From CBDBND01 sp965207985 (lineage in GTDB: Bacteria > Pseudomonadota > Alphaproteobacteria > Rhodospirillales > Rhodospirillaceae): a stretch of DNA of 64,000 bases. The number at the start of each line of letters is the position of its first letter. The stretch's first letter is position 1. A program made the position numbers and the translations under genes. Location of the stretch: the NCBI GenBank assembly GCA_965207985.1, contig CBDBND010000035.1, positions 248,001 to 312,000 of the forward strand. Direction: 5' to 3'. Shown here piece after piece: positions 44,526-54,022 of this stretch. Under the pieces are notes generated by a model. The model did no database searches. It worked only from the letters and a program-made list of their open reading frames with translations, and was not told where the DNA came from.

Positions 44526-45150
44526 ACACCGTTTGCCAAAACCGTTTGGAATGATTGAGCTCACGCATATGCGCGATCTCATGGGCGATGACGTAATGCA
44601 GCACGGGCCACGGTGCCATCACCAGACGCCAACTGAACGATACTCTGCCGTCTTGCGAGCAACTTCCCCATCGTGAACGGGTGTCCCTGACCGAGACTCG
44701 TGTGACGGTCTTGTCGATCTGTTGAGCCAACTCTTGGGCGACCGGCGAAATGGTCCGCCGCGCTTCATCGCGGAACCAGTCCCGCACCCGCCGTGGCAGG
44801 TGATCCAGTGAGCCTGACACAAGCAGCTGTCCATCCTCGCGCCACACACCGCGCCGGGCTTCTGGGACATGTGTAATGACATGAGGGTCATCCAAAACAG
44901 GCACGGTCACCCCGGCGGCAAAATCGATGGGCGGCAGGAACTCGGCCAAACTGGCCGCTATCCAGTCCGCCTTGTCGACGGCAAAGGCGATGGCTGCAGC
45001 TTTGCTGGTCCGCTTCGGTTTAACCAAAATAATGCGACCTTTAATGGGGTCTGCGCGTAGGCTCAGCCGCCGGGCGCGCTGGTGGGTGATCAAGGTTACA
45101 GGGAGGTCTTCCTCTTCCACATGAAGGACAATGTCTTCTCCGTCGGTCAC
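44526..45150 (-). pseudogene. YgjP-type M48-like metallopeptidase, C-terminus lost
   Basis: From ATG 45150 the frame gives 208 residues of a DUF45/YgjP protein: RARRLSLRADP near the start, the diagnostic SRWGSCSQDGRVSFSWRL, and the zinc site HEIAHMRELNH. The next family residues (HSKRFWQTV) are kept, but past 44526 the frame reads into transposase sequence, so about 25-30 residues are missing. The active site is complete, so a shortened protein could still fold. The natural substrate is unknown. Confidence 0.85.
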
Positions 45151-45166
45151 GCCGCTACGCTCATCC

Positions 45167-45628
45167 CTAAATGTCGGGCCAATCCACCAGATGATGTTTC
45201 AACGGTCCTGCATCCTTCTCTGATATAGACCGATCCCGTACGGAAATCCCAGCCGTATGCACCGTCTCTGGATCGCCGCTCACCAGTGGATGCCAGTCAG
45301 GCAGGTCTTGTCCTTCCGCCAACAGACGATAGGCGCAGGTCTGCGGCAGCCAGGGCAGTTTACCTGCCGTCTCCGGTGACAATTGAACGCAGTCCGGCAC
45401 CTTAATTTTGCGGTTGGCATAGTCCGTGCACCGGCAGGTGCCCAGGTCCAAGAGGCGGCAGGCCACATTGGTGGGGAACAGCTCGTCCGTTTCCGCATCC
45501 TGCAGCTTATGCAAGCAGCACTTGCCGCAGCCGTCGCACAGGCTCTCCCATTCCTCCATGGTCATGTCGGCAAGCGGCGTGGTGCGCCAGAACGGTTGTG
45601 AAGAGGACGGGGCGTCCGGCCGCGTCAC
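45167..45628 (-). CDS. YcgN-like cysteine cluster protein (UPF0260)
   Basis: A 153-aa protein with a cysteine pattern of YcgN proteins: CDGCGKCCLHKLQD near residue 32, then CRLLDLGTCRCTDY and CVQLSP. These conserved cysteines suggest metal or iron-sulfur binding. The start overlaps the upstream SCO gene stop by four bases (ATGA), so the genes are probably co-transcribed. The role of the family is unknown. Confidence 0.88.
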   Translation of the reverse strand: MTRPDAPSSSQPFWRTTPLADMTMEEWESLCDGCGKCCLHKLQDAETDELFPTNVACRLLDLGTCRCTDYANRKIKVPDCVQLSPETAGKLPWLPQTCAYRLLAEGQDLPDWHPLVSGDPETVHTAGISVRDRSISEKDAGPLKHHLVDWPDI

Positions 45629-46230
45629 AGAAGGTCCCGCAGCCGGGCGGTCAATTCATCGACGGTCACATCCTTACCGAAGTGATCGATGTAGCGGCCG
45701 CTTCTGTTCATCAGATACAGGAAACCGGAATGATCGATGGTGTAATCCTCACCCTCTTCCAGTGGACGCTTCTGAAAGAACACACGATAGGCACTGGCCG
45801 CGTCATTCACCTGATCCATGGAGCCGGTTAGTCCGATCATGCGCGGATGAAAATGGACGACATAATCACCCATGCCATCCACCGTATCCCGCTCTGGATC
45901 CAGGCTGATGAAAATAGGCTGAACAAGTTCGCTTTTCTGCCCCGGCACCAATTCAATGGCATCGGCCATCACCTGTAACGTCATGGGGCAAATGTCGGGA
46001 CAATATGTGAAGCCGAAATAGATCAGACTGTAATGGCCGAACAGAATCTCTTCGGTGACTTCCGCGCCCGTTTGATCAACCAGCGTAAACGGCCCACCGA
46101 TGGCGGCGGTACCTTCCACCGTGTCGTTGGGATCGGGCCGAAACGCGGGCAGGTACAAAAGCAGAATGACCAGCGTTCCTAAAGCAAGGCTGGCGATGAT
46201 CAGCAGGCGTTTTTTTAAGGTGTCAGTCAC
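45625..46230 (-). CDS. SCO1/SenC family copper chaperone
   Basis: A 201-aa protein with a membrane anchor (LLIIASLALGTLVILLLYL), a thioredoxin-like domain with the copper-binding FTYCPDICP motif, and the downstream His in DHSGFLYLM. SCO proteins help build the CuA site of cytochrome c oxidase. Its place beside the ccm cluster fits a role in respiratory chain maturation. It overlaps the next gene by four bases. Confidence 0.93.
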   Translation of the reverse strand: MTDTLKKRLLIIASLALGTLVILLLYLPAFRPDPNDTVEGTAAIGGPFTLVDQTGAEVTEEILFGHYSLIYFGFTYCPDICPMTLQVMADAIELVPGQKSELVQPIFISLDPERDTVDGMGDYVVHFHPRMIGLTGSMDQVNDAASAYRVFFQKRPLEEGEDYTIDHSGFLYLMNRSGRYIDHFGKDVTVDELTARLRDLL

Positions 46231-46283
46231 ACTGAGATCCGCTTTTGGATGTCATATCCAGTCACTTAGATAGTGCCGCGGAG

Positions 46284-47723
46284 TCACCCAGGCAACTCGG
46301 CGAGACGCCGGGAGACGGCTTCGCGCGCAGAGTCTCCCGGTGGGAGGATGTCGAGCAGCCGAGTCCACCGTTCCCGCGCCAAGTCCGTATCGCCAGCGCT
46401 GGCAGCAGCCAGACCTGAAATGAACAGACCGTCCGGGTTAGACGCGTCGAGCGCTAGGATCTCCTGGCTCAAGTCGACGATCTCTCCGGTAATGGGATCG
46501 CTGGGTCCGATTGCCCGCAACAGCATGTCAGCCAGCTGAACCCGCGGCATGATAGCGTCCGGCTGCAGTGCGATGGCGCGGCGGTAGGCGTTGGCCGCCT
46601 TATCGGAATCCCTCAGCACGCCATAGGAGCGGGCCAACTGCATCCATCCTTCGTAGGTCTCTTCACTGAATTCCATGCGGGCTTCGAGACCGCCCACCAT
46701 TTCTTGAATCATTTCCAGCTGATCGCGGGAAAAACGCCCAGCCAATCCGCTGACGTCCGGGCGGAAGTCGTCTTCATCGGCGTCAGGAACGGATTCAAAA
46801 TCGGCCGACGGTGGTGTTGTGTTTTGTTGCTGCGCCATTTGTGGTGGGGCAGCAGGTGCATCGTCCAAGGGATGGCGCGGCGTTACCGTCATGGGCATGA
46901 CACCCGCAGCCATAGCGATCTCGCCCATCTGTTGACGGACCATGGCCAACCAGGAGGCACCAGCCGGTGCCGCTGCGGTGAGGTCGCGCCAGATGGCGAT
47001 GGCGTCTTCCACCCGGCCCCCCTGGGCACGCGCCATGCCGATATAAAACCGGGCCCGCGGTTCCTCCCGATCCAGGTTAAGCGTGGCGAAAAAAGCATTC
47101 TCGGCTTCCGGCGTAACCGTTCCGCCGTTTGACATCACCACCACTTCGCCGAATTCGGCAAACACATTGGGATCATTGGCACCGGTGGCCAAAGCCCGCC
47201 GGTAAGCCGCAGCGGCCTCGCCAACACGGTCCATTTGACGGTAACTGCGGGCCAGCAGCACCCAGCCTTCCGTGCTGTTGGGGTCCTGGCGCAAACGGTC
47301 TGCCAACTGCTCGATGAGCACGTTCATGTCGGCCTGGTTATCCGCCCGCCGCTCTTCAACGGGTAATCCGGCGCGCCCGGGTGAGCCGATGGTCAGATAA
47401 ACGGCAAGGGCCATGAACGGCACAACCACCGCCACGCCGGTAACAGTGCCCATACACAACATGGGTGCTTCTTTGTCAGCGCCGTCGGAATACCGCCGTG
47501 CGGCAGCGAGCATGCGCCGCTTGATATCCGTGCGCGCCGTACCGGCCTGATCGTCCGTCAGCAAACCCTCTGCAAGGTCCCGCTCAACTTCTTCAAGTTG
47601 CGCCTGGTAGACGGCTTGGTCCGCTTCCAAATCGGTGGGCCGGTTACCGGCGCTGCGTAGCAAGGGCCAAATCAAGGCCGCCACACAAAACAAGGTCAAT
47701 CCGGCATAGGCAATCCAGATCAT
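46284..47723 (-). CDS. ccmI: Cytochrome c biogenesis protein CcmI (CycH)
   Basis: A 479-aa membrane protein. Two N-terminal helices (YAGLTLFCVAALIWPLL and VVVPFMALAVYLTIG) flank a cytoplasmic loop with a leucine-zipper-like stretch (EADQAVYQAQLEEVERDL), and a periplasmic TPR-rich part follows, with repeats such as WVLLARSYRQMDRVGEAAAAYRRAL. CcmI brings apocytochrome c to the haem lyase complex. It overlaps ccmH by four bases and is the last gene of the ccm run. Confidence 0.92.
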   Translation of the reverse strand: MIWIAYAGLTLFCVAALIWPLLRSAGNRPTDLEADQAVYQAQLEEVERDLAEGLLTDDQAGTARTDIKRRMLAAARRYSDGADKEAPMLCMGTVTGVAVVVPFMALAVYLTIGSPGRAGLPVEERRADNQADMNVLIEQLADRLRQDPNSTEGWVLLARSYRQMDRVGEAAAAYRRALATGANDPNVFAEFGEVVVMSNGGTVTPEAENAFFATLNLDREEPRARFYIGMARAQGGRVEDAIAIWRDLTAAAPAGASWLAMVRQQMGEIAMAAGVMPMTVTPRHPLDDAPAAPPQMAQQQNTTPPSADFESVPDADEDDFRPDVSGLAGRFSRDQLEMIQEMVGGLEARMEFSEETYEGWMQLARSYGVLRDSDKAANAYRRAIALQPDAIMPRVQLADMLLRAIGPSDPITGEIVDLSQEILALDASNPDGLFISGLAAASAGDTDLARERWTRLLDILPPGDSAREAVSRRLAELPG

Positions 47724-48203
47724 GCGCTGTTCTCTTTGGATGGATCAGCAGCCTGCAACAGGGCGTCCGCTTGTTTCATTTCTTCCGCCGACAACACAAG
47801 CGCATCCGCCGCAGCCACCCGCTTTACGTGGCGGAAGACAACCACAGCGCCGATGAGAAACAACGCCAACGGCCCGAACCACAAAAGCGCGGTGGTGGCG
47901 GTCAGACGCGGGCGCAGCAAAACGAATTCGCCGTAGCGGTCCACCATATAGGCGATTACTTCATCGTTGCTGTCGCCGGCCTTGACCCGTTCGCGCACCA
48001 GGCGGCGCATGTCTTTGGCCAACGTGGCGTTGGAATCATCGATGGTTTCGTTCTGACACACCACGCATCGCAGATCCTGACTGATCACCCGCGCCCGGGC
48101 TTCCAGGGCGGGATCGGCGAGCATTTCGTCTGGCTCGACAGCCCATACCGGAGCCGCGCTCAAGACGAAAACAAATAAGAGAGAAAGAAGGCGCATCATC
48201 ATT
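47720..48203 (-). CDS. ccmH: Cytochrome c biogenesis protein CcmH (CycL)
   Basis: A 160-aa protein with a Sec signal (LLSLLFVFVLSAAPVWA), the reduced thiol motif LRCVVCQNETI that acts on apocytochrome disulfides, the RRLVRERVKAGDSNDEVIAYM helix and a C-terminal membrane helix. The start, one of three consecutive ATGs, overlaps the ccmG stop (ATGA), so translation is coupled. Confidence 0.94.
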
Positions 48204-48771
48204 GGCGTAACTGATCGATAAGCGGCGCCATGGTGTTGGCCCACACTTCTTCGGTGATGGGTCCGATGTGCTTGTAGCGGATGACACCGTTGCCATCGAC
48301 GATGAAGGTTTCCGGTGCGCCGGTTACGCCAAAAGCAACGGCCGCTTCGCTCACCGGGTCCTGACCGATGCGGTCGTAGGGATCACCGTTGCGGGCGAGC
48401 CATCGCACACTGGCCTCTGGATTGTCCCGCCAGGCTACGCCGTGGATGGGTACGGAATCTTCCGCGGCCAAATCCATCAACAAGGGATGCTCCGCCAAGC
48501 AGGCGATGCACCAGGAGCCCCAGATGTTCACCAGACTCACTTCTTGTTTCAGGTCCGGTGTGGCTAGGCCGTCACTCTGTGTATCACCCCGGCCCGGCAA
48601 GGGTGGCAAATCGATCTCAGGCACCGGCGTGTCCAATAAAACAGTGGGCAGCAGGGACGGATCTTGTCCGCTTTCCACATCCGCCAGACGTTTGGCAAAC
48701 ACACCCACCAGCAACAGCACCACAACGACGGGCAGGGCAAAGGTCCAGCGGTTTTTGACTGGGGTTGCCAT
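48199..48771 (-). CDS. ccmG: Thiol:disulfide interchange protein CcmG/DsbE
   Basis: A 190-aa membrane-anchored thioredoxin-like protein. An N-terminal helix (WTFALPVVVVLLLVGVFA) is followed by the active-site WGSWCIACLAEHP and the cis-proline region VTGAPETFIVDG. It keeps apocytochrome and CcmH thiols reduced. I chose ATG 48771 (MATPVKN); a GTG at 48783 that overlaps ccmF is also possible. Confidence 0.93.
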   Translation of the reverse strand: MATPVKNRWTFALPVVVVLLLVGVFAKRLADVESGQDPSLLPTVLLDTPVPEIDLPPLPGRGDTQSDGLATPDLKQEVSLVNIWGSWCIACLAEHPLLMDLAAEDSVPIHGVAWRDNPEASVRWLARNGDPYDRIGQDPVSEAAVAFGVTGAPETFIVDGNGVIRYKHIGPITEEVWANTMAPLIDQLRQ

Positions 48772-48775
48772 GGAA

Positions 48776-50761
48776 CTATGCACTCACAGGAGCAGCTGCG
48801 GTTTTGACCCGTTGCGGCGCACCGACCCGGTGCCGCCGGTCGCTTAAGGAAACGGCGCCGCCCAAGCCCATCATCAACACGCCATACCAAAGGAAGGGCA
48901 CAAAGGGCTCTAAGAAGATGCGCACCACGTAGCGCCCGTCCATATCGGGCCCGTCGCCCAGCACCACATAGAGGTTCGCCCAGAAGATGGTGTGAATGGC
49001 CGCTTCCGTGGTCTGTTGCACAGGCTGATCGTAGACCCGCCGCTCCGGAGTGAGCGTAACCCGGCTGCCGCCGCGCACCGCGGTGAAGGTTCCGCGCATG
49101 GCTTCGTAATTGGCGCCACGCACGATGCCTGCATCATCGAGGGTCACGTTGAAACCGGCCGCCGAGACCGTCTCGCCCACGTCCATGGTCAGAATGTTTT
49201 CCTGTTTCCAGGCGCTTGATCCGGACACGCCGATGATAACCAAGGCCATGCCCATATGGGCCAGCGACATACCGTAAGTCGCTCTGGGTAAGGCACGTGC
49301 GCGATGAAGGGAGTCTTTTAGCGGCACCTGGAACAATCGCACCCGGTTCATCCACTCGATTTTGACCGATGCGATGAGCCAAGCGGCCAAAGCCATACCG
49401 GCAGCCCCAGCCACATCGGTGACAGAAACGCCGCTCAAAAGAAGAGCGATAACAAAGACCACAAGGGTTGCCACGAGAGCGGTTTTCAACCGGCTCAACA
49501 CACCTTTTAGGTCGCTGCGTTTCCAAGCCATCAGAGGTCCGATGCCCATGAGCACCACCAACGGCACCATCATCGGAATGAACACGGTGTTGAAGTAGGG
49601 CGCACCGACGGACAACTTACCCATGCCCAAGGCTTCGGCGATGAGCGGAAATAAGGTACCGAGCAAAACCGTTGCCGCTGCGGTCGCCAAAAACAGATTG
49701 TTAATCAGCAAGCCACCTTCACGTGACACGGGAGCAAACACACCGCCCGGTTCAAGCTCCGGCGCGCGCATGGCGTAAAGGGCCAAAGACCCGCCGACGG
49801 CGATAGCCATGATGGTCAGAATGAAAACGCCCCGGGTCGGGTCCGCGGCAAAAGCGTGTACTGAGGTGAGAATGCCGGAGCGCACCAAGAAGGTGCCGAG
49901 CAGGCTCAGTGAGAACGTGACGATGGCGAGAAGAATGGTCCAACTCTTTAGAGACTCCCGTTTCTCCACCACGATGGCGGAATGCAACAATGCCGTTCCG
50001 GTAAGCCAGGGGATGAAGGAGGCGTTTTCCACCGGGTCCCAGAACCACCAGCCGCCCCAGCCCAGTTCGTAATAGGCCCACCAGGACCCGAGACCAATTC
50101 CGACGGTCAGGAAGGACCAGGCGGCCAAGGTCCAGGGGCGCACCCAGCGGGCCCAGGCCGCATCCACCCGCCCTTTCAGTAACGCCGCCACGGCGAAAGA
50201 AAAGGCCATGGAGAAGCCCACATAGCCCAGGTAGAGCATGGGCGGATGAAAGGCGAGGCCCGGGTCCTGCAAGAGCGGGTTCAAACCCTGTCCCTGTACG
50301 GGCACGGGATCCACCCGCAGGAACGGGTTCGATGTGAACAAAATAAAGGCAATGAAGCTGAAGCCGATCATGCCCTGCACCGCCAAGGCACGCGCCTTAA
50401 GACGATCGGGCAGGTTATTGCCGAAGGCGGCAACGGCGGCGCCGAAGACGGCGAGGATCATCACCCACAACAACAGCGAGCCTTCGTGGTTTCCCCACAC
50501 ACCTGTGACTTTGTAGAGAAGCGGTTTTGCTGTGTGGGAATTCTGAAAAACATTACTGACGGAAAAATCCGAGGTGATGAACGCCATCGTCAGCGCTGCA
50601 AAGGCCGTGCCGATCAATAACAGTTGTAAAAGCGCTGCCGGACCGGCTGTCGCCATCAAAGCGACGTCACGGCGTGACGCTCCAACCAACGGTACGATGG
50701 ACTGCACCAGTGCAACGGGCAGCGCCAAGGCGAGGGCAAAATGACCCAGTTCCGGTGTCAT
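48776..50761 (-). CDS. ccmF: Cytochrome c haem lyase subunit CcmF
   Basis: A 661-aa polytopic membrane protein. The tryptophan-rich haem-handling loop is visible as GLGSWWAYYELGWGGWWFWDPVENASF, and conserved histidines occur at ALLHSAIVVEK and FHPPMLYLGYV. It transfers haem from CcmE to apocytochrome. The start at 50761 overlaps the ccmE stop by four bases (ATGA). Confidence 0.95.
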   Translation of the reverse strand: MTPELGHFALALALPVALVQSIVPLVGASRRDVALMATAGPAALLQLLLIGTAFAALTMAFITSDFSVSNVFQNSHTAKPLLYKVTGVWGNHEGSLLLWVMILAVFGAAVAAFGNNLPDRLKARALAVQGMIGFSFIAFILFTSNPFLRVDPVPVQGQGLNPLLQDPGLAFHPPMLYLGYVGFSMAFSFAVAALLKGRVDAAWARWVRPWTLAAWSFLTVGIGLGSWWAYYELGWGGWWFWDPVENASFIPWLTGTALLHSAIVVEKRESLKSWTILLAIVTFSLSLLGTFLVRSGILTSVHAFAADPTRGVFILTIMAIAVGGSLALYAMRAPELEPGGVFAPVSREGGLLINNLFLATAAATVLLGTLFPLIAEALGMGKLSVGAPYFNTVFIPMMVPLVVLMGIGPLMAWKRSDLKGVLSRLKTALVATLVVFVIALLLSGVSVTDVAGAAGMALAAWLIASVKIEWMNRVRLFQVPLKDSLHRARALPRATYGMSLAHMGMALVIIGVSGSSAWKQENILTMDVGETVSAAGFNVTLDDAGIVRGANYEAMRGTFTAVRGGSRVTLTPERRVYDQPVQQTTEAAIHTIFWANLYVVLGDGPDMDGRYVVRIFLEPFVPFLWYGVLMMGLGGAVSLSDRRHRVGAPQRVKTAAAPVSA

Positions 50762-51237
50762 GGCGTATTCGCCGGCGATGCTTCCACTGCGGCCGTTTCC
50801 GATCCATCCGTCGGCCGCCATTCGCCCGCGGCTTTCAATGCCTCGGCTACCTCGGGCGGCATGTAATTTTCATCATGCTTGGCCAGCACGTCGGAGGCTT
50901 GAAACACACCGGACGCGTTCAACATGCCTTCGGCGACGATGCCCTGACCTTCACGAAACAGGTCGGGCAAGATGCCGCGATAGGCCACCGATAAGGTTTC
51001 GGCCGTATCGGTCACGGTGAACCTGACAACATCACCGTCTTTGACAACGCTGCCGCCTTCCACCAAACCGCCGATGCGGATGCGTTGCCCCGGTGACAAA
51101 GACTGCTGGCTCAGTTCCGACGGACTATAGAAAAACACAATGCTGTCTTCGAACGCCGTCAGCACTAGTGCAATGCCGGTGGCCACGGCCAAACCGCCAA
51201 GCAAAATGAAATACAGACGTTGATGTTTACGCTTCAC
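50758..51237 (-). CDS. ccmE: Haem chaperone CcmE
   Basis: A 159-aa protein with an N-terminal anchor (LYFILLGGLAVATGIALVL) and an OB-fold periplasmic domain. The haem-binding histidine is in VLAKHDENYMPPEV. A GTG start at 51237 gives VKRKHQRL, the usual beginning, overlapping ccmD by about 10 bases; a longer version from an upstream ATG is less likely. Confidence 0.94.
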   Translation of the reverse strand: MKRKHQRLYFILLGGLAVATGIALVLTAFEDSIVFFYSPSELSQQSLSPGQRIRIGGLVEGGSVVKDGDVVRFTVTDTAETLSVAYRGILPDLFREGQGIVAEGMLNASGVFQASDVLAKHDENYMPPEVAEALKAAGEWRPTDGSETAAVEASPANTP

Positions 51238-51448
51238 GGGCGGACGCCTCTCCTTCGGTGGCGGACTGTGTCTCCGCGTCATCGTCTAGCTTCGGCGGGC
51301 GCAGCTTATCGAGCGTGGCCTGCCGCGTTTTCACACTGCGATTATACAACAGCCACACGCCGACAATCCCGATCGTTGCCAACCCATAGGCCGGCCAGAC
51401 GAAGACGGCGTATCCGCCCATATCAAAAAAGGCTGCAAGCTGGTCCAC
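51227..51448 (-). CDS. ccmD: Haem exporter protein CcmD
   Basis: A 73-aa protein with one membrane helix (YAVFVWPAYGLATIGIVGVWLLY) preceded by MDQLAAFFDMGGY, followed by an acidic tail. CcmD is needed to release haem-loaded CcmE from the CcmABC complex. Its position between ccmC and ccmE is the standard one. Confidence 0.9.
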   Translation of the reverse strand: MDQLAAFFDMGGYAVFVWPAYGLATIGIVGVWLLYNRSVKTRQATLDKLRPPKLDDDAETQSATEGEASAREA

Positions 51449-51502
51449 GGGGTCTGATCAAACCTCTTAGAAATGAAGCCTATGGTCTTGAAATGTGGGG
51501 CT

Positions 51503-52216
51503 TTATGCCCCCTGCATCAAGCGGGCGGCGCGTACTTTTGCGGCCAAAACCTGGGATCGCACCCCCATCAGGACCACCACCACGTAAAAACATTGAAAGG
51601 CGCTCACCATGATAAAGAGCGGCAACACCATGGCGGAATCGATGGAAATCCCCTCTAAGGAAAAGATCGACGGCTGATGCAAGGTGTTCCACCAGTCCAC
51701 CGAAAATTTGATGATCGGCAGATTGACCGATCCCACCAGAGCCAAAATGGCGGCGGCTTTATCTCCCTGTTCGGGCCGTTCAAAGGCATCGCCCAAAGCC
51801 ATGTAGCCGAGGTAGAGGAAAAACAGCACCAGCATGGAGGTCAGCCGGGCATCCCAAACCCATGGTGTGCCCCACATGGGCTGACCCCAGAGCATACCCG
51901 TCAAAAGACAAAGCCCGGCAAACATGGCACCCACGGGCGCGGACGCCCGGGCCAGCATGTTGGCTACGGGATGGCGCCAAATGAGATAAGAAGCGCTGCC
52001 CACCGCCATCACCGCATAGCAGAAGAGGCTCATCCAGGCCGCCGGAACATGGATGTACATGATCCGGACCGTATCGCCCTGTTGATAGTCGGGCGGCGAG
52101 AACACCAAGGCCATGGGCAAACCCACGGCGAAAGAAAGCACGCAAAGCCCCAAGGCCCAGGGCTGGACATAAGCCGCGAGCTTAAGGAACCGGTTGGGGT
52201 TGGCTAGGGCATGCAT
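51503..52216 (-). CDS. ccmC: Haem exporter permease CcmC
   Basis: A 237-aa six-helix protein of the haem handling family. The tryptophan-rich motif is MWGTPWVWDARLTSML, and the flanking conserved histidines are in YIHVPAAWM and WWNTLHQPSIF. It presents haem to CcmE. The gap to ccmB is 60 bases. Confidence 0.95.
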   Translation of the reverse strand: MHALANPNRFLKLAAYVQPWALGLCVLSFAVGLPMALVFSPPDYQQGDTVRIMYIHVPAAWMSLFCYAVMAVGSASYLIWRHPVANMLARASAPVGAMFAGLCLLTGMLWGQPMWGTPWVWDARLTSMLVLFFLYLGYMALGDAFERPEQGDKAAAILALVGSVNLPIIKFSVDWWNTLHQPSIFSLEGISIDSAMVLPLFIMVSAFQCFYVVVVLMGVRSQVLAAKVRAARLMQGA

Positions 52217-52276
52217 GGCGCAAAGGCTTACCCGCTCAGGGTCCAGAATCCAACCGGAATCAAAGGACTAACTGCC

Positions 52277-52945
52277 CTATTCCGCGGAAAGCCGCACGGT
52301 CACGGCAGCGGCCCAGGGGCACAGGGCGGCGGCGATGAGCAGGAGTCCGCCCAAAACTGCAAACAATCCGCGGGCCTCGAAGCCCATGACGGAGGCGTCA
52401 ATGGCCCCCACCCCGAAGATGAGAATGGGGATATAGAGAGGCAGCACCACCAAAGGCATCAGCACCCCCCGCCGCCGAGCGCCCAAAGTGAGGGCGGCGC
52501 CAACAGCTCCCACAAGGCTCAAGGTCGGTGTTCCCAACAGTAAGGCGAGCACCATGGGTCCCGTGGCCGACGCCGGCATTTGGAGAGTCACGCCCAACAA
52601 CGGCGCCAACACCACCAGTGGCAGTCCCGACGTCAGCCAGTGGGCGAGGACTTTGGCGCTGACCATGGCTGTGGGGGACAAGGGGGAGGTCAGCAGAAGG
52701 TCCAACGTCCCGTCCTGCTCGTCGTCGGCAAAGAGATGGTCGAGGGACAGCAACGCCGACAACAACGCGGTGACCCATAGAACACCGGCACCGATGCGGG
52801 CCAGCACGCCCGGCTCCGGTCCGATACCGAAGGGAAACAGGATGACGGTAACGGCGAAGAACCCGGCGACCATCACCGTGTCCGCCCGCTGCCGTACCGA
52901 CAGCCGGATGTCCCGTCCAATGAGGGCAAGGAAACCGCTCACCAC
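52277..52945 (-). CDS. ccmB: Haem exporter permease CcmB
   Basis: A 222-aa protein with six hydrophobic helices and the family patterns LLSLDHLFADDEQDGTLDLLL and RRGVLMPLVVLPLYIPILIFG. It forms the ABC complex with CcmA. Its start overlaps the ccmA stop by seven bases. Confidence 0.94.
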   Translation of the reverse strand: MVSGFLALIGRDIRLSVRQRADTVMVAGFFAVTVILFPFGIGPEPGVLARIGAGVLWVTALLSALLSLDHLFADDEQDGTLDLLLTSPLSPTAMVSAKVLAHWLTSGLPLVVLAPLLGVTLQMPASATGPMVLALLLGTPTLSLVGAVGAALTLGARRRGVLMPLVVLPLYIPILIFGVGAIDASVMGFEARGLFAVLGGLLLIAAALCPWAAAVTVRLSAE

Positions 52946-53571
52946 TCAACCGCCTCCGCCGGTGCCGCATGGACCGCCATGTCGATGGTCTGGGAGAGAG
53001 GAAAAGACGGTGTTTGATGGGAGGCAAAAATGACCATGCCTCCAGCGCCCGTATGCTTGGCCATGAGTTCGTCGATGCGCTTAACGTTGTCCCCATCCAG
53101 AGACGTGTACGGTTCGTCCAATATCCAAAGCGGTGCTTCGCCCAGCGCCAACCGGGCCAAGGCAGCCCGCCTCTTCCACCCTGCCGACAACATGTCTGCG
53201 GGCATGTCCGCCACCTGGGTCAGATTCAAGTGTTCAATCGCCTGGCCGACCGTGTCTTGCCCCAACCCGTACACCGACGACCAGAACGACAGATTCTCTG
53301 TCACCGTCAATGCGCCCTTGAGACCATCCCGGTGCCCAATATGACGAAAGGCGTTTTCGTCTTCGGGTGACCGTTCGATGGTGCCACTTTCCGGGCGTCC
53401 CAAACCGGTTAGCAACCGCAAGAGTGTTGATTTGCCGCTGCCGTTGGGTCCGGCGATCATCACCGCGTCGCCCGGTGCTGCGGTGAAAGACAGATCCATA
53501 AAAATCATCCGCCCGCCGCGGCGGGCAGAGACGGAGGAGACAGTCACGTGTGGCGAACGGGGCTCGGACAT
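52939..53571 (-). CDS. ccmA: Haem exporter ATP-binding protein CcmA
   Basis: A 210-aa ABC ATPase with Walker A GPNGSGKSTLLRLL, the signature segment MLSAGWKRRAALARLAL, Walker B WILDEPYTSLD and the H-loop in IFASHQT. ATP hydrolysis by CcmAB releases holo-CcmE. The start at 53571 (MSEPRSP) is only about 43 bases from the truncated IS fragment, so the native promoter region has probably been replaced. Confidence 0.94.
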   Translation of the reverse strand: MSEPRSPHVTVSSVSARRGGRMIFMDLSFTAAPGDAVMIAGPNGSGKSTLLRLLTGLGRPESGTIERSPEDENAFRHIGHRDGLKGALTVTENLSFWSSVYGLGQDTVGQAIEHLNLTQVADMPADMLSAGWKRRAALARLALGEAPLWILDEPYTSLDGDNVKRIDELMAKHTGAGGMVIFASHQTPSFPLSQTIDMAVHAAPAEAVEW

Positions 53572-53614
53572 GGCCGGCACCATACCCAATCGGACTTGAA
53601 AATCGCGCAAAAAA

Positions 53615-54022
53615 CAGCGGCCCGCCCCTCGGCCTCGCGGGTGCGCGCCAGAAGCGCCCGGTTGACCTCCTGCCACGTCCCGTCGTCGCGCCACTTGTAG
53701 AAATAGTACTGAACCGAGCTGCGCGGCGGAAACTCGCCGGGCAGCATGCGCCACTGGCAGCCGCTGCGGGCCATGTACAGGATCGCGGTCATCACTTCCC
53801 GCATATCCGTCTTGCGCGGGCGGCCCAGAGCCCTTGCGGGCGGCATATGGGGTTCGATCACGCACCATTCGGTATCGCTCAGATCGCTTGCGTAGCGGTG
53901 CGCCTCGCGCTCATATTTCTCACGAGTGGCGTCAGTCCACATCTTGTTATCCTCCTTGCTGGCGAACACAACAAGGGAATCACAAGGGACTGATTCCACT
54001 CAATTCTTTTTCGGTCAGGCTC
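53615..54022 (-). mobile_element. Left-part fragment (408 bp) of IS element A
   Basis: It corresponds to bases 11702-12109 of the full copy in reverse orientation, ending on the right with the left terminus (reverse complement GAGCCTGACCGAAAAAGAAT). The transposase piece runs from 53942 down to about codon 110 and then reads into unrelated sequence. The flank by the terminus is TTA. One side carries ccmA, the other a headless olsB, so this is a second breakpoint. Confidence 0.92.
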
